Of a stretch of 64,000 nt of DNA, positions 1-9,487 are shown one piece after another. This stretch comes from Pseudomonas floridensis (GTDB taxonomy: Bacteria > Pseudomonadota > Gammaproteobacteria > Pseudomonadales > Pseudomonadaceae), in contig NZ_MUIO01000076.1 in the NCBI RefSeq assembly GCF_002087235.1, forward strand, positions 1-64,000. Direction: 5' to 3'. The stretch's first letter is position 1. Each line of letters begins with the position of its first letter. Under the pieces are notes generated by a model. It saw only the letters and a list, made by a program, of their open reading frames with translations, was not told the DNA's origin and searched no databases. Made by a program: the position numbers and the translations under genes.

Positions 1-2164
1 CAGCCAGAACCCGACCGAAGATGCGCAGATCATTCCGGTCAGCGTGTTCTGGGGGCAGTCGCCTGATCGCGAGTCCAGCGCCTGGAAACTGCTGTTTGCC
101 GACAGCTGGGCCGTGACCGGTCGTCTGCGTCGTCTGGTCAGCATCCTGATTCTGGGGCGCAAGACGCGCGTGCAGTTTTCCGCGCCCATCCACATGCGCG
201 AACTGGTCGACGAGAACAAGGGCTACGAACTGACACTGCGCATGACCCAACGTCTACTGCGCGTGCATTTCCGTAACCTGAAGAGCGCGGTGATCGGTCC
301 GGACGTGTCGCACCGGCGCAATCTGGTCAAGGGCCTGCTGGATGAGCCCTTGGTCACACAGGCCATTCTCGAAGAATCCCAACGCGAAAAGATTTCCGAA
401 GAAAAGGCCCGCGAACTGGCATTGCGGTACGGCAATGAAATCGCGTCGGACTACACCTATTCGGCCATCCGTTTTCTGGAAGTGGTGCTGAGCTGGTTCT
501 GGAACAAGATCTACGACGGCATCAAGGTCAGCCACATCGAGGGCGTGCAGACTGTCGCGCCGGGCCATGAAGTCATCTATGTGCCGTGCCACCGCAGTCA
601 TATCGACTACCTGCTGCTGTCCTACCTGCTGTTTCGCAACGGTCTGACTCCGCCGCACATCGCTGCGGGCATCAACCTGAACATGCCGGTGATCGGCAGC
701 CTGCTGCGACGCGGCGGCGCGTTTTTCATGCGCCGCACGTTCAAGGGCAATCCGTTGTACAGCGCGGTGTTCAACGAGTACCTGCACACCCTGTTCACCA
801 AAGGATTCCCGGTCGAGTATTTCGTCGAAGGCGGCCGCTCACGCACCGGGCGCATGCTGCAGCCCAAGACCGGCATGCTGGCGATCACCATGCGCAGCTT
901 TTTGCGCAACTCGCGCATGCCGATTGTGTTCATCCCGGTCTACATCGGTTACGAGCGCGTGCTGGAAGGCCGCACGTATCTGGGCGAACTGCGCGGCGCA
1001 ACCAAGAAGAAAGAGTCGATCTTCGACATCTTCAAAGTCATAGGTGCCCTCAAGCAGCGCTTTGGCCAGGTGTCGGTGAACTTCGGCGAGCCGATCAAAC
1101 TGGCCGAATTTCTGGACTCGGAGCAGCCGGACTGGCGCGAACAGGAACTGGCCCCGCAATTCAAGCCGGACTGGCTGAGCGACACCACCCATCGACTGGG
1201 TGAGCGTGTGGCGCAGCACTTGAACGAAGCCGCCGCCGTCAACCCGATGAATCTGGTGGCGGTCGCCCTGCTGTCGACCCATCGACTGGCGCTGGACGAT
1301 CAGGCCATGGAGCGCGTCCTGGACCTGTATCTGACGCTGCTGCGCGCCGTACCGTACTCCCCGCACACCACGCTGCCGGAAGGCGACGGCCGCGCGCTGA
1401 TCGAACACGTCAAAGGCATGGACCTGCTCGCCGAACAGAAAGATGCGCTCGGCAAAATTCTCTACCTGAACGAGCAGAATGCGGTCCTGATGACCTACTA
1501 CCGCAACAATGTGCTGCATATCTTTGCGTTGCCGTCGTTGCTGGCCAGTTTCTTTCAAAGCTCCTCACGCATGAGCCGCGAACTGATACTGCGCTACACG
1601 CATGCGCTGTATCCGTACCTGCAATCGGAGCTGTTCATTCGCTGGCCGCTCAGTGAGCTGGACGAGGTCGTCGATCAATGGCTCACCGCCTTTGTCGAGC
1701 AAGGTCTGTTGCGCCGCAAAGACGACACGTACATCCGTCCGGAGCCAAGTTCTCGCGAGTTCGTCCTGCTGACCTTGCTGTCGCGTGCCATTGCCCAGAC
1801 GCTGCAGCGTTTCTACATGGCCATTGCCCTGTTGCTCAACAACGGCCAGAAAGCCCTTACCCCTGAAGAGCTGGAGGACTTGTGTACGGTCATGGCTCAG
1901 CGTCTGTCGATTCTGCACGGGCTCAATGCGCCGGAGTTCTTCGACAAAAGCCTGTTCCGTCATTTCATTCAGACCCTGCTCGACCTGGGCGTGCTGCGTA
2001 AGGACAGCGCCGGCAAACTGAGCTATCACCCACTGTTGGGAGAACTGGCCGAGGGCGCAGCCAAACGCGTACTGCCTGCCGAGATCAGGCTGTCGATCCG
2101 GCAGGTGGCGCTGCACAGCAACGAAGAAGAACAAAATGTCGGAGGCAACGAGGGAGCAGCGTAG
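1..2164 (+). CDS. plsB: Glycerol-3-phosphate 1-O-acyltransferase PlsB (5' partial)
   Basis: The reading frame is open from the first bases of the window, so the N-terminus lies upstream; about 720 C-terminal residues are present of a family that usually has about 830. PlsB is an inner-membrane enzyme that acylates the sn-1 position of glycerol-3-phosphate, the first step of phospholipid synthesis. The acyltransferase HxxxxD motif is visible as HRSHID near nt 591-608. The later block around nt 823-850 contains the family EGGRSRTG motif that contacts the phosphate of the substrate. The C-terminal half is the long PlsB-specific extension. The first ATG in the window (nt 44) is internal and is not the start. 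No strong hairpin follows the stop. Confidence 0.95.
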   Translation, partial: SQNPTEDAQIIPVSVFWGQSPDRESSAWKLLFADSWAVTGRLRRLVSILILGRKTRVQFSAPIHMRELVDENKGYELTLRMTQRLLRVHFRNLKSAVIGPDVSHRRNLVKGLLDEPLVTQAILEESQREKISEEKARELALRYGNEIASDYTYSAIRFLEVVLSWFWNKIYDGIKVSHIEGVQTVAPGHEVIYVPCHRSHIDYLLLSYLLFRNGLTPPHIAAGINLNMPVIGSLLRRGGAFFMRRTFKGNPLYSAVFNEYLHTLFTKGFPVEYFVEGGRSRTGRMLQPKTGMLAITMRSFLRNSRMPIVFIPVYIGYERVLEGRTYLGELRGATKKKESIFDIFKVIGALKQRFGQVSVNFGEPIKLAEFLDSEQPDWREQELAPQFKPDWLSDTTHRLGERVAQHLNEAAAVNPMNLVAVALLSTHRLALDDQAMERVLDLYLTLLRAVPYSPHTTLPEGDGRALIEHVKGMDLLAEQKDALGKILYLNEQNAVLMTYYRNNVLHIFALPSLLASFFQSSSRMSRELILRYTHALYPYLQSELFIRWPLSELDEVVDQWLTAFVEQGLLRRKDDTYIRPEPSSREFVLLTLLSRAIAQTLQRFYMAIALLLNNGQKALTPEELEDLCTVMAQRLSILHGLNAPEFFDKSLFRHFIQTLLDLGVLRKDSAGKLSYHPLLGELAEGAAKRVLPAEIRLSIRQVALHSNEEEQNVGGNEGAA

Positions 2165-2277
2165 GCTTTTTCTGCAAGCTGACGGGAATAACTGGACAGG
2201 GTGATTGCTGCCCGTCGGGGTCTGCTAGGGTTTGGCCTGCACCCATGACGGGTGCTCACTCAATAAGGAAATTGAAA

Positions 2278-2628
2278 ATGTCCAGCGAACCCCTCGTACG
2301 CCTTCAGGGCGACGTTTATTACCTGCCACGCATCACTTTGCCGAAAGGCTGCACGCTGACTGTCACATTGAATGACATCAGCCTTGCCGACGCCTTCGCC
2401 GACGTCGTGGCTGTCAGCAAGACCGAAATAACCCGTCAGGTTCCGCTGCCCTTCGAGCTGGGCTACGTCGCCGACCGGTATCCAGTGCCGGGGCATACCT
2501 ACGCATTATCGGCGCGTATCGAACATGACGGCCGCCTGATCTGGGCCGACGACACTGTTCATCCGGTCGTCTTGACCGGAGAAGACCAGAGCGGCTTGAA
2601 GATCAAGGTCATTCAGGTCGAACGCTGA
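2278..2628 (+). CDS. YbaY/YscW-family protein without signal peptide
   Basis: A 116-residue protein. An in-frame ATG lies upstream at 2245, but the one at 2278 is chosen because AAGGAA (2265-2270) sits 7 bases before it. The sequence follows the YbaY/YscW (PF09619) pattern: a beta-rich domain with LPKGCTLTVTL, then ISLADAFADVVA, then LPFELGY, then YALSARIEHDGRLIW. Family members are small proteins, several of them outer-membrane lipoproteins that chaperone or decorate envelope proteins. This copy has no signal peptide or lipobox, so its location is unclear. It is a monocistron between plsB and the DUF4197 gene. Family assignment is by pattern and no specific function is claimed. Confidence 0.75.
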   Translation: MSSEPLVRLQGDVYYLPRITLPKGCTLTVTLNDISLADAFADVVAVSKTEITRQVPLPFELGYVADRYPVPGHTYALSARIEHDGRLIWADDTVHPVVLTGEDQSGLKIKVIQVER

Positions 2629-2844
2629 TCAGCTCAGACGATGCATTACCGTTCAGCGGCACGTTCTGACGCGCCGCTGTCTGTTGCGCCCCGACGGCCT
2701 CATCTTCGCCCGGCTTCAACTGCTCGCCCGGTCGCGCCCGACGGCGTCATACACCCGCTCCGACTTCCTGATACGCTTGACTTCGTGTCGCACCATTACT
2801 GACCTGAGCACAGGGTCGGAATCACTTTTTACAAGGACGCTGTC

Positions 2845-3534
2845 ATGCCTCGTTTTTCGTTTACCTTTGCCGGCCTGTGCGCAGGTCTTCTGCTGTCGGC
2901 CAACGTCTTCGCGTTGTCGCTGGGCGATCTGTCGCAATCGGACGCCACTGGCGGTCTCAAGGATGCTCTGACTCAGGGCGCGCAGGTTGCGGTCAAGCAA
3001 CTGGGCGTTCCGGGCGGCTTCAGCAAGAACGAAGAAGTGCGTATCGAACTGCCCGGCAAACTGGGCCAGGTTGCCAAGAAAATGAAAATGCTTGGCATGG
3101 GCACCCAGGTTGACCAACTCGAAACCAGCATGAACCAGGCCGCCGAAGCCGCAGTGCCACAAGCTCAGGCATTGCTGGTGGATGCGGTGAAGAAAATGAG
3201 CGTGACCGATGCCAAAGCGATCCTCAGCGGGGGCAAGGATTCGGCGACTCAATACCTGAACAGCAGCAGCCGCGAACAGATTCGCGCGAAATTCCTGCCT
3301 ATCGTCAAGAAGGCCACCGATCAGGTCGGTCTGGCACAGAAATATAATGCCTTCGCGGGTAAGGCCTCTTCACTGGGCATGCTCGATACCAAGAGCGCCA
3401 ATATCGAGAGTTATGTGACCGAGCAGGCGCTCAACGGGCTGTTCGAGATGATCGCGAAACAGGAAGAAAGCATCCGCGCCAATCCCGCCGCCGCAGCAAC
3501 GGGGCTGGCGAAGAAGGTATTTGGTGCGTTGTAA
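2845..3534 (+). CDS. DUF4197 domain-containing exported protein
   Basis: A 229-residue protein with an N-terminal signal peptide (hydrophobic residues about 5-22, cleavage likely after VFA). The rest matches the DUF4197 pattern: alternating amphipathic helices with the characteristic LSLGDLSQSDATGGLKDAL start, a conserved VDAVKKMSVTDAKAILSGG segment near residues 112-130, and a YVTEQALNGLFEMIAKQE stretch near the C-terminus. The function of the family is unknown; proteobacterial copies are secreted or periplasmic. It stands alone and faces the convergent efflux operon across a 17-bp perfect inverted repeat. The start is the ATG that opens the signal peptide, preceded by an AAGGA Shine-Dalgarno. 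Confidence 0.85.
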   Translation: MPRFSFTFAGLCAGLLLSANVFALSLGDLSQSDATGGLKDALTQGAQVAVKQLGVPGGFSKNEEVRIELPGKLGQVAKKMKMLGMGTQVDQLETSMNQAAEAAVPQAQALLVDAVKKMSVTDAKAILSGGKDSATQYLNSSSREQIRAKFLPIVKKATDQVGLAQKYNAFAGKASSLGMLDTKSANIESYVTEQALNGLFEMIAKQEESIRANPAAAATGLAKKVFGAL

Positions 3535-3584
3535 GTTCGGCGATGCTTACCGTTGATGATCGCGCCCATCGCTCCGCGAGGGGC

Positions 3585-3619
3585 ATGCCGCCCGGGACGC
3601 ACTGCGTCCCGGGCGGCAT
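3585..3619. terminator. Perfect 17-bp inverted repeat, likely bidirectional terminator
   Basis: The arms ATGCCGCCCGGGACGCA (3585-3601) and its exact reverse complement (3603-3619) are separated by a single C. They lie between two convergent genes. There is no T-run on either side, so intrinsic termination is plausible rather than certain. The near-zero loop makes it a cruciform candidate. Confidence 0.55.
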
Positions 3620-3669
3620 CGATTGCGAACTCAATGAGCCAGGCACCCTACATAAATCACCGCGCGTCC

Positions 3670-6600
3670 TTACAGCGCACGACCCTGCACACCCTCGACC
3701 TTTTTCACCCTGAACCACGCCGCATACAGGGCGGGCAAAAACAGCAGCGTCAGCGCGGTGGCGACGATCAGGCCGCCCATGATTGCCACCGCCATCGGGC
3801 CGAAAAACAGGCTGCGTGACAACGGGATCATGGCCAGAACGGCAGCCAGCGCAGTGAGGACAATGGGCCGGAAACGGCGGACGGTGGCTTCGATGATCGC
3901 ATGCCAGCGGTCAAGCCCGGCGGCGATATCCTGTTCGATCTGATCCACCAGAATCACCGAGTTGCGCATGATCATCCCGGACAACGCGATGGTGCCGAGC
4001 ATCGCCACGAAGCCGAATGGCTGGTTGAAGATCAGCAGGAACAGCGTCACGCCGATCAATCCCAGAGGCGCGGTCACGAACACCATGAGCATCCGCGAGA
4101 AGCTGCGCAACTGGATCATCAGCAAGGTCAGCACGACGACAATGAACAAGGGCACGCCGGCGTTCACCGAGTTCTGCCCACGCGCCGAATCCTCCACCGT
4201 ACCGCCGACCTCCAGCAGATAACCGTCAGGCAACTCGGCCCGCACCGGGTCCAGGGTCGGCATGATCTGTTTGACCAGCGTGGCGGGTTGGTCCTTGCCG
4301 TAAATATCGGCGCGCACCGTGACACTTGGCAACCGATTGCGGTGCCAGATCACGCCCTCTTCGAACCCGTAGTCCAGCGTCGCCACTTGCGACAGCGCCA
4401 CGCTGGCGCCGTTTTGCGTCGGCACGGCCAGGCTGGACAGAGCATCCAGTTGCTCGCGCTCATTGCGGGTGCCGCGCACCATGATGTCCACCAATTCGTC
4501 GTCTTCGCGGTACTGACTGACGCTAGAGCCGGTAAGCGAGTTGCGCAGGAACGCCGACAGATCGGCCGTGGTCACCCCCAATGCCCGGGCGCGGTCCTGA
4601 TCGATGTTCAGGTGCACGACTTTGCTCGGTTCCTCCCAGTCCAGATGGACGTTGGACACATGAGGGTTTTCGCGCACCTTGTCCTGGACCTTGCGCGCCA
4701 GCGCTCTGACCACTTCGATGTGCTCGCCGGTGACGCGAAACTGCACCGGATAGCCAACCGGCGGGCCGTTCTCCAGACGTGTCACCCTTGAGCGCAACGT
4801 CGGAAACTGCTCGTTCAAGTGGGTGATCAACCATCTGCGCAGCGCTTCGCGGTCTTCGATGCTGCGGGTGAGCACCACGAACTGGGCAAAGCTGGGTGCG
4901 GGCAGTTGCTGATCCAGCGGCAGGTAGAAGCGTGGCGAACCGGTGCCGACATAGGCAACGTAATTGTCGATGCCTTGATGATCCTTGAGCATCTGCTCCA
5001 GACGCTTGACCTGCTCGGCCGTGTTGACCAGCGACGCGCCCTCCGCCAGTTTCAGGTCGATCATCAGCTCCAGTCGTCCGGAAGCCGGGAAGAACTGCTG
5101 CGGCACGAACCTGAACATCATCACGGACACTGCAAACAACGCGACGGTGGCGACGATCACCGTCTTGCGGCGTCGCACGCACCAGCCCACCAGCCCGCGC
5201 ACACGCTGGTAAAAAGGCGTTGCATAAGGATCGGGGGCGTGGGTGCCGTATCTGGCAGCATGCCGTTTGGCAAGGTCCGGCAACAGACGGTCGCCCAGGT
5301 AGGGCACGAACATCACTGCGGCGATCCACGACGCTATCAACGCGATGGTCACCACTTGAAAGATTGAGCGGGTGTATTCGCCGGTACTGGACTGCGCCGT
5401 GGCAATCGGCAGGAAACCGGCGGCCGTGATCAGCGTACCGGTGAGCATCGGGAACGCCGTGCTGGTCCAGGCAAAACTTGCCGCCTTGAGCCGGTCGTAG
5501 CCCTGCTCCATCTTGATCGCCATCATTTCCACGGCGATGATTGCGTCGTCCACCAGCAAACCCAAGGCCAGCACCAGCGCGCCGAGCGAGATCTTGTGCA
5601 GGCCGATGCCCAGGTAATACATCGTCGCAAAGGTCATCGCCAATACCAGCGGAATGGCCAGCGCGACCACCATGCCGGTGCGCACACCCAATGAGAAAAA
5701 ACTCACCAGCAAGACGATGACCAGCGCTTCGGCCAGCACCTGGACAAACTCGCCGACACCGGTTTTCACCGCTGCAGGCTGATCGGACACTTTGCGCAGT
5801 TGCATGCCGACGGGCAGGTTCTTCTGCAGGCGGGCAAACTCGGTTTCCAGCGCACGCCCCAGGATCAGGATATCGCCGCCGTCTTTCATCGCGACCGCCA
5901 GACCGATGGCATCTTCATCCATAAAACGCATGCGAGGTGCGGGCGGGTCGTTGAAGCCGCGGTGCACTTCGGCCAGATCACCGATCCGCAAAGTACGGTC
6001 ACCGACCCGAATCGGGAAGCTGCGGATTTCGTCCACCGTCTGGAAACGCCCGCTGACCCGAAGCTGAATCCGTTCACTTGAGGTCTCGAAGAAGCTGGCC
6101 GAGGACACGGCGTTCTGCGCCTGAAGTGCCTGCTGAACCTGCTGCAACGGCAAGCCCAGTGTGGCGAGCTTGACGTTGGACAGCTCGATCCAGATTTTCT
6201 CGTCCTGCAGCCCGATCAGTTCGACCTTGCCCACGTCCTTGACCCGTTGCAGCTGAATCTGGATGCGGTCGGCATAATCCTTGAGCACCGCGTAGTCGAA
6301 ACCCTGGCCGGTGAGCGCATAAATGTTGCCAAACGTGGTGCCAAACTCGTCGTTGAAGAACGGCCCTTGAATGTCGGGCGGCAGCGTCTGGCGGATGTCG
6401 CTGACCTTCTTGCGAATCTGATACCACAGCTCGGGCAGGTAAGCGGAAAAGATCGAATCTCGGGCCACGAAGGTGACTGTCGACTCGCCCGGCCGCGAGA
6501 ACGACGCAATGCGCTCGTACTCGCCGGTTTCCATCAGCTTCTTCTCGAGGCGATCGGTCACCTGACGCGCCACTTCCTCGGCGCTGGCCCCCGGCCACAG

Positions 6601-6753
6601 GGTGCGAATCACCATGGCCTTGAAGGTGAATGGCGGATCTTCGCTTTGCCCCAGCTTGGTGTAGGACAACGCGCCGACGATGGCCAGCACGATCATCAGA
6701 TACAGCACGACCTGGCGGTGACGCAGCGCCCATTCGGAAAGATTGAAATGCAT
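3670..6753 (-). CDS. mexK: RND efflux permease, MexK-like
   Basis: A 1027-residue inner-membrane proton-driven multidrug pump of the HAE-1 type. It has the usual 12-TM layout: TM1 near residues 14-30, a large periplasmic loop, TM2-6 near residues 335-480, a second loop, and TM8-12 near the C-terminus. The paired proton-relay aspartates of TM4 are D402-D403 in GLLVDDAII. It starts 6 bases after the stop of the adaptor gene and is translated from the same message. The adaptor, permease and TetR sizes (366, 1027 and 212 residues), the divergent regulator and the absence of an outer-membrane channel gene match the P. aeruginosa mexJK-mexL layout. The symbol rests on that layout, so another RND pair of the same subfamily is possible. 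Confidence 0.8.
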   Translation of the reverse strand: MHFNLSEWALRHRQVVLYLMIVLAIVGALSYTKLGQSEDPPFTFKAMVIRTLWPGASAEEVARQVTDRLEKKLMETGEYERIASFSRPGESTVTFVARDSIFSAYLPELWYQIRKKVSDIRQTLPPDIQGPFFNDEFGTTFGNIYALTGQGFDYAVLKDYADRIQIQLQRVKDVGKVELIGLQDEKIWIELSNVKLATLGLPLQQVQQALQAQNAVSSASFFETSSERIQLRVSGRFQTVDEIRSFPIRVGDRTLRIGDLAEVHRGFNDPPAPRMRFMDEDAIGLAVAMKDGGDILILGRALETEFARLQKNLPVGMQLRKVSDQPAAVKTGVGEFVQVLAEALVIVLLVSFFSLGVRTGMVVALAIPLVLAMTFATMYYLGIGLHKISLGALVLALGLLVDDAIIAVEMMAIKMEQGYDRLKAASFAWTSTAFPMLTGTLITAAGFLPIATAQSSTGEYTRSIFQVVTIALIASWIAAVMFVPYLGDRLLPDLAKRHAARYGTHAPDPYATPFYQRVRGLVGWCVRRRKTVIVATVALFAVSVMMFRFVPQQFFPASGRLELMIDLKLAEGASLVNTAEQVKRLEQMLKDHQGIDNYVAYVGTGSPRFYLPLDQQLPAPSFAQFVVLTRSIEDREALRRWLITHLNEQFPTLRSRVTRLENGPPVGYPVQFRVTGEHIEVVRALARKVQDKVRENPHVSNVHLDWEEPSKVVHLNIDQDRARALGVTTADLSAFLRNSLTGSSVSQYREDDELVDIMVRGTRNEREQLDALSSLAVPTQNGASVALSQVATLDYGFEEGVIWHRNRLPSVTVRADIYGKDQPATLVKQIMPTLDPVRAELPDGYLLEVGGTVEDSARGQNSVNAGVPLFIVVVLTLLMIQLRSFSRMLMVFVTAPLGLIGVTLFLLIFNQPFGFVAMLGTIALSGMIMRNSVILVDQIEQDIAAGLDRWHAIIEATVRRFRPIVLTALAAVLAMIPLSRSLFFGPMAVAIMGGLIVATALTLLFLPALYAAWFRVKKVEGVQGRAL

Positions 6754-6759
6754 CGGGGC

Positions 6760-7860
6760 CTACTCCCTGGCAGCCAGTTTCACGGCTCGATTGCTGCGAT
6801 CCACCGGCCGGATCCGTTCGCCCTCACGCAGCACATGCCCGCCTGCGGCGACGATCCAGTCGGTTTCTTTCACGCCCTGCAGCACAGGCACCGACTCCTG
6901 CCCATATGGGCCGACCTGAACCGGCACCCGCGAAACCGTGCTATCAGGGCTGACACGCCAGACATAGGTCGCCCCGCCTTCCGCAGTGACAGCCGAGAGC
7001 GGCACGGCCAATGGCACAGCGTGCCCGGCCGCAATGAACACCCGCGCACTCTGACCCAGCTCCGCCGGGACCTGACCGCTGGCAAACGCTACCCGCGCCG
7101 CGAAGGTCCGCGAACGAGGATCGGCTGACGGCGACAACTCGCGAATGCGGCCGGGGAAACGCTGATCGCGCAGCGTCCACAGCTCGACCGACACTGGCTG
7201 ACCGACCTTGAAGCGGGAAAAATTCTGTTCCGGCAGGCTGATCAGCACTTCTCGCTCACCGTCGGCCGCCAGCGTAAAAACCGTCTGACCGGCGGACACC
7301 ACCTGGCCGACTTCGACTGACCGCTTGGCGATCACGCCATCCTGAGACGCACGCAGCACGGTATAGCTCGTCTGATTGTCGGCCACCGTCAGCTCGGCCT
7401 TGATCTGCTTGAGCCGGGCTTCGCCTGCACGATAGAGGTTTTCGGCATTGTCGTACTGCGAGCGGCTGACCATCTGCCGATCCAGCAGGGTCTTGTAGCG
7501 ATCACGCTCGGAACGCACCAGTTGCAGGTTGGCCTGCGCGGCAGCGACCTGCGCACGAGTCGCGTCCAGTTGCAGGCGCACGTCCTCGGCATCCAGTTCC
7601 GCGAGGGGTTGATTGGCCTTGACGCGCTGCCCCTCTTCCACCAGTCGCTTGCTGACCTTGCCGGCAATACGGAACGCCAGTTCGGGCTCGAACCGGGCGC
7701 GCACCTCGCCGGGGTAGCTGTCCATCGTTTGAGAGGACGGCAATGGTTGCACCACCATCGCGGGACGAACGAACTCCGGGGCCGTGGTTTCCTGGCCGCA
7801 GGCGCTCAACAACGAGATCAGACACAGCGGCACGACAAGCGGCATGACATCGCGGAACAT
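6760..7860 (-). CDS. mexJ: RND periplasmic adaptor lipoprotein, MexJ-like
   Basis: A 366-residue membrane-fusion protein that would bridge the permease and an outer-membrane channel such as OprM. The N-terminus is a lipoprotein signal with lipobox LSAC (Cys21). It is followed by a lipoyl-like half, a helical hairpin near residues 95-160, the second lipoyl half (VGQVVSAGQTVFTL), a beta-barrel and the membrane-proximal domain. The frame also opens at a TTG (7878) and an ATG (7875). The ATG at 7860 is chosen because GAAGG lies 8 bases upstream and because it places the signal peptide at the start. It is the first gene of the operon and faces the tetR gene across an operator-like repeat. Confidence 0.82.
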   Translation of the reverse strand: MFRDVMPLVVPLCLISLLSACGQETTAPEFVRPAMVVQPLPSSQTMDSYPGEVRARFEPELAFRIAGKVSKRLVEEGQRVKANQPLAELDAEDVRLQLDATRAQVAAAQANLQLVRSERDRYKTLLDRQMVSRSQYDNAENLYRAGEARLKQIKAELTVADNQTSYTVLRASQDGVIAKRSVEVGQVVSAGQTVFTLAADGEREVLISLPEQNFSRFKVGQPVSVELWTLRDQRFPGRIRELSPSADPRSRTFAARVAFASGQVPAELGQSARVFIAAGHAVPLAVPLSAVTAEGGATYVWRVSPDSTVSRVPVQVGPYGQESVPVLQGVKETDWIVAAGGHVLREGERIRPVDRSNRAVKLAARE

Positions 7861-7895
7861 GATGTAAACCTTCATCAAAACAAGCTTGGAATAAT

Positions 7896-7938
7896 TGTAC
7901 TGGCGAGTATATTAAAAATTATCAAACTCACCAGTACA
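7896..7938. promoter_or_regulatory. Candidate TetR-family operator between mexJ-like and mexL-like genes
   Basis: Arms TGTACTGGCGAGT (7896-7908) and ACTCACCAGTACA (7926-7938) are inverted repeats matching at 12 of 13 positions, with a 17-bp AT-rich spacer. They occupy most of the short region between the two divergent start codons, where a TetR repressor would block both promoters. The symmetry is seen directly; the binding is inferred. Confidence 0.65.
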
Positions 7939-7950
7939 TTATTCAAACCT

Positions 7951-8589
7951 ATGCCTGACACCTCATCGAATACCGGCCCCGGCCGTCCCAAGGACCTCGA
8001 GAAGCGCAAAGCCATCCTTGAGTCCGCGAAGAATCTGTTCGTCAGCAATGGCTACGCGAACACCAGCATGGATGCGATTGCCAGCGAAGCCGGCGTCTCG
8101 AAACTCACGGTCTACAGCCACTTCACTGACAAAGAAGCGCTTTTTTCAGCGGCGGTGGTGGCGCGATGCGAAGAGCAGATGCCTGCGGTGCTGTTTCATC
8201 TGGCAGAAGGTGCAACGGTGGAAACCGCGCTGTTGAACATCGCCCGCGCTTTTCAATGCCTGGTCAACAGCCCGGAATCCCTTGAACTGCATCGCTTGAT
8301 GGTGACGCTTGGCGTGCAGGATCCGCAGTTATCGATGATCTTTTTCGAAGCCGGACCGCAAAAGCTCATCAGCGAAATGGAGCGCGTCCTGATCGAGATC
8401 GACGCGGCCGGCAGCCTGCGCATCGACAGCCCGTTGCGGGCGGCCGAGCACTTTCTGAATATGGTCAAAGGCATTCACAACTTCCGGCTCATGGTCGGCT
8501 GCGGTGCACCGCTGGACGAACCCACCGCCGAGCAGCATGTGCGCGAGGTCGTGGCGCTGTTCATGCGCGCCTATCGCCCCGAGCACTGA
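7951..8589 (+). CDS. mexL: TetR-family repressor, MexL-like
   Basis: A 212-residue regulator. The N-terminal helix-turn-helix lies near residues 15-60, with the TetR signature of an AILESAKNLFVSNGY helix, then TSMDAIASEAGVSKLTVYSHF. The C-terminal half is the ligand-binding and dimerisation domain. The frame is open far upstream, but the ATG at 7951 gives the normal TetR N-terminus and follows the operator-like repeat. It is divergent from the RND adaptor gene, which implies local autorepression and control of the pump. The size of 212 residues equals what is known for P. aeruginosa MexL. The target genes are inferred from position. Confidence 0.82.
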   Translation: MPDTSSNTGPGRPKDLEKRKAILESAKNLFVSNGYANTSMDAIASEAGVSKLTVYSHFTDKEALFSAAVVARCEEQMPAVLFHLAEGATVETALLNIARAFQCLVNSPESLELHRLMVTLGVQDPQLSMIFFEAGPQKLISEMERVLIEIDAAGSLRIDSPLRAAEHFLNMVKGIHNFRLMVGCGAPLDEPTAEQHVREVVALFMRAYRPEH

Positions 8590-8595
8590 TCCGGC

Positions 8596-9390
8596 TCATT
8601 CGGCGGCTTTGGGCTTGAGCGCTTTCTTGGGGTAGATGTCGTAGCGACTGGATTTACCGTCCAGCGCGTAGCCGGGCTTGGGGCCTTCGATGCTGGGTGC
8701 CTTGCGCGGGCGCTTGACCACCACGCGATGGGTGGCCAGTGCCAGCGCGGCTTCCAGCAAGGCCGGAGCGTCCATGTCATCACCCACTAGAGGACGGAAC
8801 AGCCGCATCTCTTTTTTGACCAGCGCGGTCTTTTCCCGGTGCGGGAACATCGGATCGAGGTAGATGACCTGCGGCGGTTCGCCTTCCCAGTCGCGGATCA
8901 GCTGGATCGAATTGCCGGTCAGCAAGCGCATCTGCCCAATGATCGAACCCACGTCGCGATCGTCACGCCCGCGCATCAGCCCGTCTTCCAGCAACGCCGC
9001 GATGATCGGCTGGCGCTCGATGAGGCTCATCCGGCAACCGAGGCTGGCCAGAACGAAGGCGTCTTTGCCCAGACCCGCTGTGGCATCCAGCACATCCGGA
9101 CGCACGCCTGGCTGAATACCCACGGCCTTGGCGATCATCTGTCCGGTGCCACCGCCGAACAACCGTCGATGAGCGACCGCACCTTCGACGAAATCGACAC
9201 GTACTGCCCCCGGTGCATCGTCACCCAACTGCTGCAGTTGCAGGCCATCGTCGGTCACTTGCAGGGCAAAGTCGGCCTGTGCGTCCTGCAACGGCAAGCC
9301 CAGACGCTGCGCCCAGTGCGCCGCCTGATCCTGCCCGTTCGCGGTCAGGGCCTCGACCCGGATACGACTGCCTGCCTGCTGTTCACTCAT
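8596..9390 (-). CDS. rsmJ: 16S rRNA (guanine1516-N2)-methyltransferase RsmJ
   Basis: A 264-residue cytosolic methyltransferase that modifies G1516 of 16S rRNA using S-adenosylmethionine. Motif I is visible as DATAGLGKDAFVLASLG, and the catalytic motif IV as YLDPMFP followed by HREKTALVKKEMR, both hallmarks of RsmJ. The ATG at 9390 is chosen; it gives the usual family length, whereas an upstream ATG would add 36 unsupported residues. It converges with mexL, the stops being 6 bases apart, and diverges from the hypothetical gene at 9488. Confidence 0.92.
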   Translation of the reverse strand: MSEQQAGSRIRVEALTANGQDQAAHWAQRLGLPLQDAQADFALQVTDDGLQLQQLGDDAPGAVRVDFVEGAVAHRRLFGGGTGQMIAKAVGIQPGVRPDVLDATAGLGKDAFVLASLGCRMSLIERQPIIAALLEDGLMRGRDDRDVGSIIGQMRLLTGNSIQLIRDWEGEPPQVIYLDPMFPHREKTALVKKEMRLFRPLVGDDMDAPALLEAALALATHRVVVKRPRKAPSIEGPKPGYALDGKSSRYDIYPKKALKPKAAE

Positions 9391-9487
9391 TACGCGTACA
9401 CACTCAAAAATTGTTAATGATCGGCAAAATCTGCCGATAACCAAAGTATCCGGCATTTTGCCAGACCCAAGGCCAGTACTGATCGCT

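Noticed and set aside
3901..4791. Long plus-strand open frame (296 codons) inside the RND permease gene
   Set aside because: It is antisense to a clear 1027-residue permease, its composition (His/Gln-rich) is that of a mirrored high-GC gene, and it has no ribosome site.
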